Shown one piece after another: positions 6,310-9,917 of a stretch of DNA of 9,917 bases. Below the pieces are notes generated by a model that saw only the letters and a list, made by a program, of their open reading frames with translations, was not told the DNA's origin and made no database searches. The stretch's first letter is position 1. Every line of letters begins with the position of its first letter. Origin of the DNA: Candidatus Omnitrophota bacterium. GTDB taxonomy: Bacteria > Omnitrophota > Gorgyraeia > Tantalellales > Tantalellaceae. A program made the translations under genes and the position numbers. The DNA lies in NCBI GenBank assembly GCA_030631915.1, contig DAOVKF010000052.1:1-9917 (forward strand), read 5' to 3'.

Positions 6310-7047
6310 ATGCGGCTATACGGCAGAAACCCGGTCCTGGAAAGGATCAGATCCGATCCGGGATCAATAAAAAAAATATATCTCCGGCAGAGGACCGACC
6401 TCTCGGATATAGTCAAAGAAGCGGAAAAACAGGGCCTGCGCTTTAGTTCGGTGGATAAGCCCGGGTTCCTCCGCCTGTGCGGGGACGTTAACGCCCAGGG
6501 AGTCATGGCCGAAGTGGAGGAATACCGGTACACCCCTTTCCCGGAGATGCTGGAACGCGCCCATAAGCAGGGGACTGTCCCTGTTTTTCTTGACGGCGTG
6601 ACCGACCCGCAGAACCTGGGTTCAATAATAAGGACCCTGGCGTGCCTCGGCGGATTTTCGCTGGTAGTGCCGGAACACAGGTCCGCCGGCGTGAACGAGA
6701 CCGTGCTGCGCGTCGCGTGCGGCGGGGAAAATCACATTTCCATATCCAGGATAACGAATTCCGTGCGGGGGATAACAACGGCCAGGGAAAAGGGGTTCTG
6801 GACAGCCGGGGCAGCGGCGGAAAAAGGCGAAGACATCCTCGCATCCGGCCTGAAATACCCGCTTGCCGTAGTGATAGGCTCCGAGGATAAAGGCATCCGG
6901 CCGGGGATCATGAAACATCTTGACGCCGTATTATCCCTGCCCATGCGCGGCGCGCGTCTGTCATACAACGTCGCGGTCGCCGCGTCGCTGTTCTGCTATG
7001 AAATAAACCGCCGGAAAAGGACGGATAACATCGGAGGAGACCAGTAA
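6310..7047 (+). CDS. rlmB: RlmB-like 23S rRNA (guanosine-2'-O)-methyltransferase, TrmH/SpoU family
   Basis: The protein is a SPOUT-class, SAM-dependent 2'-O-ribose methyltransferase; its closest described relative by pattern is RlmB, which methylates G2251 of 23S rRNA. At 245 residues it has the short N-terminal substrate-binding domain beginning LYGRNPVLERI, then three SpoU motifs: DGVTDPQNLGSIIRT (95-109, with Asn102 and Arg108), the segment VVIGSEDKGI (187-196), and LPMRGARLSYNVAVAAS (210-226). The HRSAG and GFWTAGA segments between them are typical of RlmB. In motif 3 the usual S-L-N is S-Y-N, a mild change that keeps Ser and Asn. The upstream gap of 32 bases has only a purine-rich stretch and no strong Shine-Dalgarno. 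Its stop overlaps the next start as TAATG. The exact rRNA target is inferred; a tRNA-directed relative cannot be excluded. Confidence 0.87.
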   Translation: MRLYGRNPVLERIRSDPGSIKKIYLRQRTDLSDIVKEAEKQGLRFSSVDKPGFLRLCGDVNAQGVMAEVEEYRYTPFPEMLERAHKQGTVPVFLDGVTDPQNLGSIIRTLACLGGFSLVVPEHRSAGVNETVLRVACGGENHISISRITNSVRGITTAREKGFWTAGAAAEKGEDILASGLKYPLAVVIGSEDKGIRPGIMKHLDAVLSLPMRGARLSYNVAVAASLFCYEINRRKRTDNIGGDQ

Positions 7048-7622
7048 TGGAGAACCGGGACATTTTAAATTTCCTTGCCGAAGCCGGGATGCTGAAAAGG
7101 GTAAAGCGAAGCGGCTGGTGGATGGCGGGCATGCCTTTTGAGGAAACCGTCGCTGACCACAGTTTTCGCTGCGCCGTTATCGGCTATGTGCTGGCGAAAA
7201 TGGAGAAAACAGCCCCGTATAAGGTCCTGTTGATGACGCTTTTCGGGGACCTGCCCGAAGCCAGGATAAACGATTCGCATAAGGTCGCCAACAGATACCT
7301 GAACGCGCGTGAGGTGGAGAAGACAGTCTATCAGGAACAGATAGACCCCCTGGAAGAGGACATGAGAGGGGAACTGGGCGGCCTGAGAGAGGAATATGAC
7401 TCGCAGAATACCCCGGAAGCCGTTCTCGCCCGCGACGCGGACATACTGGAATGCCTCATCCAGGCGAAAGAGTACTGCGACCTGGGGTTCAGGAACGCGG
7501 AAAAGTTCTTCCGCAAGGCTCCCGAACATCTCAGGACAGAAAGCGCGCGGAAATTATGGGAAAGCATGAAAACATGGGACAGTGATACCTGGTGGGAAGG
7601 ATTGACCAGGTTCGAAAGATAA
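7047..7622 (+). CDS. YfbR/HDDC2-like HD-domain phosphohydrolase with altered HD motif
   Basis: The family hydrolyses 5'-deoxynucleoside monophosphates or related phosphoesters with a divalent metal held by H...HD...D. The 191-residue protein matches the pattern: VADHSFRCAVIGYVLA (35-50, first ligand His38), then LFGDLPEARINDSHKVANRY (65-84) where the HD doublet is expected, then ARDADILECLIQAKEY (128-143, last ligand probably Asp132). At the doublet the sequence is Gly67-Asp68, encoded GGG GAC at 7245-7250, so the signature His is missing. Glu71, matching the conserved acidic residue after the doublet, is kept. GGAGGAG at 7033-7039 lies seven bases before the start, which overlaps the rlmB stop. 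Activity may be lost, weakened or shifted to another metal or substrate. Family membership is fairly sure; nucleotidase function is not. Confidence 0.78.
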   Translation: MENRDILNFLAEAGMLKRVKRSGWWMAGMPFEETVADHSFRCAVIGYVLAKMEKTAPYKVLLMTLFGDLPEARINDSHKVANRYLNAREVEKTVYQEQIDPLEEDMRGELGGLREEYDSQNTPEAVLARDADILECLIQAKEYCDLGFRNAEKFFRKAPEHLRTESARKLWESMKTWDSDTWWEGLTRFER

Positions 7623-7634
7623 CTGTGTGACATA

Positions 7635-8441
7635 ATGAAAAAAGCGACCAGGGCCCGGCTGAAACAGATACGTGAATTGCTGAAAAAAAAGGAAGCGCGC
7701 GACACCAGCGGCCTTTTCGCGGCCGAAGGCGTAAAGATCGTGAAGGATATAGCTGCAAAAGGGCTTGAAATAGACGCAGTGCTCGTCTCACACGCGTTTG
7801 CCGGGGACAAAGACAACAAGGCCTTGCTTTCACGCCTTGACAGACAGGGCGTCCCTCTTTACGCCGCGGGAGAATCCGAGTTTAACAGGACTTCCTCATT
7901 ACAGCGCCCGGAGGGGATACTGGCGCTTGTGAAAAAGGACGTTACGCCGCGGCGCGTCCTCCCGGACGGGAACCCCGCTTTTGTGGTCCTGTGCGACGGC
8001 ATACAGGACCCGGGAAATCTTGGCGCGATAATCAGGACCGCGGCCGCCTTCGGGGTTGACTGTCTGATGCTTACGGGAAGGTCGGCGGACGTATACAATC
8101 CAAAGGCCGTCCGTTCTTCGAGCGGTATGGTCCTGGAGATACCGGCCCTCGCGTACCCGTACCGGGAACTGGACAGGCTGAAAAAAAGGGGATACCGTAT
8201 ATTCGTCAGTCAGGCCGACAGGAAAAGCGGCATGGATATCGGGAAGATAAAGAAGGTCCCGCCGCTGAGCATTGTGGCTTTCGGAAGCGAGGGAAAAGGG
8301 GTATCCGGGGAGGTCCGCGCCAGGGCGGACGACTTTTTTTACATACCGACACGCGAAAACGTCGAATCCCTTAACGTCGCTTCCGCCGTGGCAATATCAT
8401 TGTTCGCGTTCGGAAAAAACAGGATGAACAAAGAAGCATGA
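7635..8441 (+). CDS. second TrmH/SpoU family RNA 2'-O-methyltransferase
   Basis: This is a canonical SpoU enzyme of 268 residues, acting on an rRNA or tRNA ribose with SAM. The N-terminal part has the substrate-binding domain opening with a highly basic helix (MKKATRARLKQIRELLKKK) and the ligand segment LFAAEGVKIVKD. The three motifs are complete: DGIQDPGNLGAIIRTAAAFG (121-140, Asn128 and Arg134), IVAFGSEGKGVSGEV (213-227, Glu219), and YIPTRENVESLNVASAVAIS (236-255, Ser245 and Asn247). NPKAVRSSSG between motifs 1 and 2 is also typical. It diverges strongly from the RlmB-like gene two positions upstream, so it is a separate subfamily rather than a recent copy. There is no convincing Shine-Dalgarno before ATG 7635, 12 bases after the HD gene. 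The target nucleotide cannot be read from sequence. Confidence 0.9.
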   Translation: MKKATRARLKQIRELLKKKEARDTSGLFAAEGVKIVKDIAAKGLEIDAVLVSHAFAGDKDNKALLSRLDRQGVPLYAAGESEFNRTSSLQRPEGILALVKKDVTPRRVLPDGNPAFVVLCDGIQDPGNLGAIIRTAAAFGVDCLMLTGRSADVYNPKAVRSSSGMVLEIPALAYPYRELDRLKKRGYRIFVSQADRKSGMDIGKIKKVPPLSIVAFGSEGKGVSGEVRARADDFFYIPTRENVESLNVASAVAISLFAFGKNRMNKEA

Positions 8442-9445
8442 AATTCCTCACCAGTGGGATCAGGACCGATCCGGAGAACAGGCTCATCATTTCCGATCAA
8501 TTTGATACCGCGTCGGAATTCTCCGCCCGCGAGGCCGGAAGATCCGCCAGGGGCTCCTCTAAATCCCTGATCACCGGTCCGGCTGGCAAAAAAAGGCTGG
8601 CCAAACTCACGGTCGAGGGCACCTGGGCGCTGACCCCGGAGCATGACCTCAAACTGCGGGTCTCAGGTTCGAGCCGGCCGCTGTCCGGTAAGACGATCAT
8701 CTTCCGCGGGCACATAGAACACGCGAAAGGCGATTCTCTGACCTTCAGGATAAGGGAATACGAGAATATCCTCGGTATACGCTCCGGCACCATAAGCCTG
8801 AAGGGGAGATGGAGGGCGGACAGATATAACAGGATAACGTTTGAGGTCAGAAAAGGAAAGGGCAGATATGACACGCTCACGTTCCAGGGGGCGTGGAACG
8901 TCACGAAAAGCAATGAACTGATCTATAAATACAGGAAGACCCGCCTGAAGACAAAGGAACGGGAAGAAAAAACACTTATCTTCCGCGGATACTGGCAGCT
9001 GGGCAAAGGCCGGCTCCTATACAGGCTGGAACGCTCTTCAGATTCGTTTTTCAGTTTTAAAGCCTCTTTCCGGTCCGGGGCATTATCGTCCAACGACCGG
9101 ACGATGCGCTATACTGTCGGAATAACGTATTCAAAAGGAAAAGTATTCCGCAAGGTCAGGGAAACGGTCACTATCTACGGCAACTGGAGGCTTGCCAGAG
9201 ACCTGAAGGTCTGGTTTGAGGTCACGTATTCCGGGGGGCGCAGAAAAAAAATAGAATTCGGGCTGGAAAAACTTATCAGGAAAGGCAGCTCGATAAACCT
9301 GTTCCTGAGGGATAAAAGCGGGGGGAACCTCGGCATCAGCGTCGAATTCCTGAAAACGTTCAGGAACGACGCGGAATTTTTCCTGGCCCTGAGCCGGGCC
9401 GGAAAAGAAAGCAGCATCCTCGGAGGCGTGACAGTAAAGTTTTAA
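8438..9445 (+). CDS. beta-repeat protein of unknown function
   Basis: I do not recognise this 335-residue family. After a polar, disordered-looking N-terminus (1-53) comes a repeat of about 31 residues with the core pattern hydrophobic-x-hydrophobic-x-G-x-W, followed by a second alternating strand such as LKLRV, LTFRI or ITFEV. The repeat glycines are at 61, 91, 123, 151, 184 and 248, with Trp at 63, 125, 153, 186 and 250; the 64-residue step from 184 to 248 fits one degenerate copy. Two more strand pairs lack G-x-W (about 271-335). The protein is strongly basic and ends in GGVTVKF, an outer-membrane-barrel-like terminal strand, yet has no signal peptide or lipobox. It overlaps the upstream methyltransferase by ATGA and precedes yjbQ. 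An antiparallel beta sheet, solenoid or barrel is the best structural guess. Confidence 0.8.
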   Translation: MKFLTSGIRTDPENRLIISDQFDTASEFSAREAGRSARGSSKSLITGPAGKKRLAKLTVEGTWALTPEHDLKLRVSGSSRPLSGKTIIFRGHIEHAKGDSLTFRIREYENILGIRSGTISLKGRWRADRYNRITFEVRKGKGRYDTLTFQGAWNVTKSNELIYKYRKTRLKTKEREEKTLIFRGYWQLGKGRLLYRLERSSDSFFSFKASFRSGALSSNDRTMRYTVGITYSKGKVFRKVRETVTIYGNWRLARDLKVWFEVTYSGGRRKKIEFGLEKLIRKGSSINLFLRDKSGGNLGISVEFLKTFRNDAEFFLALSRAGKESSILGGVTVKF

Positions 9446-9455
9446 GGAGGCCTCA

Positions 9456-9872
9456 ATGAAATCCTTTACAGAATATCTCACGTTCAACACCCCGCACAGG
9501 AGGGACTACATCAACATCACCCCGAAGATCGAGGAGATCGTGCGAAAAACCGGGGTTAAAGAAGGGTTGTGCCTGGTGAACGCCATGCACATAACCGCAA
9601 GCGTGTATATCAATGACGATGAACCCGGCCTTATACAGGACTATGACGACTGGCTGGAGAAAATAGCCCCGCATGAGCCCGTAGAACATTACCGCCATAA
9701 TACCGGAGAGGACAACGGCGACGCCCACCTGAAACGTCAGATAATGGGCCGTGAAGTCGTGGTCGCGGTCACAGGCGGCCGTCTTGACTTCGGCCCGTGG
9801 GAACAGATATTCTACGGTGAGTTCGACGGCAGACGCGGAAAAAGGGTGCTCGTCAAGGTCATCGGCGAATAA
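9456..9872 (+). CDS. yjbQ: YjbQ/UPF0047 family protein
   Basis: The family is widespread and small; members are annotated as secondary thiamine-phosphate synthases because some replace ThiE weakly, but the true physiological role is not settled. The 138-residue sequence is full length and shows the conserved blocks in order: GLCLVNAMHITASVYINDDE (37-56), LIQDYDDWLEKIAP (59-72), YRHNTGEDNGDAHLKRQIMG (79-98) with the His residues thought to bind metal, and RLDFGPWEQIFYGEFDG (109-125) followed by KRVLVKVIGE. AAGGAGG at 9444-9450 overlaps the stop of the previous gene and sits five bases before the start. No other thiamine gene is in the window. It is the last gene seen in the operon. Confidence 0.93.
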   Translation: MKSFTEYLTFNTPHRRDYINITPKIEEIVRKTGVKEGLCLVNAMHITASVYINDDEPGLIQDYDDWLEKIAPHEPVEHYRHNTGEDNGDAHLKRQIMGREVVVAVTGGRLDFGPWEQIFYGEFDGRRGKRVLVKVIGE

Positions 9873-9917
9873 CCGGCAGCCGCCCCCGGGATAGTGTAAC
9901 ATATTGTGGGCACTTTC
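9873..9917. other. short tail after yjbQ, no feature seen
   Basis: The last 45 bases hold a C-rich stretch followed by an AT-richer stretch. There is no hairpin with a U-tract that would mark a terminator, and the window ends before any further gene can be recognised. Confidence 0.5.

Noticed and set aside
6276..6310. 10-bp direct repeat AAGACAGAAA before the RlmB-like gene
   Set aside because: Two purine-rich decamers 25 bases apart in a purine-rich leader are plausible by chance, and there is no further structure around them.

Overview
The window is one strand of dense bacterial coding sequence with moderately high GC. ATA isoleucine and AGG arginine codons are common throughout. All ten complete genes and one truncated gene lie on the + strand. 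The gene style suggests an uncultivated Gram-negative lineage: the tail of a large multidomain protein with a GHKL ATPase fold, an AsmA-like envelope protein, an AmrS radical SAM enzyme and a YjbQ protein. Candidate phylum Omnitrophota (OP3) is my best guess from gene style, but there is no marker gene here to prove it.

Region 1 (1-1590) is the 3' part of a gene that begins before the window. It carries two HExxH motifs, a GHKL-type ATPase domain and an unrecognised C-terminal domain. Region 2 (1591-1709) is the only sizeable intergenic gap. It holds an 8-bp tandem repeat, a plausible sigma70-type promoter and a strong ribosome binding site.

Region 3 (1710-9872) reads as one long operon, because every junction is an overlap or a gap of 32 bases or less. 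The order is PduO-type cobalamin adenosyltransferase, dihydrolipoamide dehydrogenase, AmrS-type radical SAM enzyme, AsmA-like envelope protein, small four-helix membrane protein, RlmB-like rRNA 2'-O-methyltransferase, YfbR/HDDC2-like HD protein, a second SpoU/TrmH methyltransferase, a beta-repeat protein of unknown function, and a YjbQ/UPF0047 protein. Four junctions are overlaps (23, 4, 1 and 4 bases), which suggests translational coupling. The genes do not form one obvious pathway. The mix is cofactor and redox chemistry, RNA modification and envelope functions.

The observations most worth a second look are: a perfect 36-bp, codon-aligned palindrome inside the dihydrolipoamide dehydrogenase gene; the loss of the signature histidine in the HD protein; the repeat protein with a roughly 31-residue period, no signal peptide and an outer-membrane-like C-terminus; and the truncated GHKL/HExxH protein. 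No RNA genes, CRISPR arrays, insertion sequences or clear terminators were seen.
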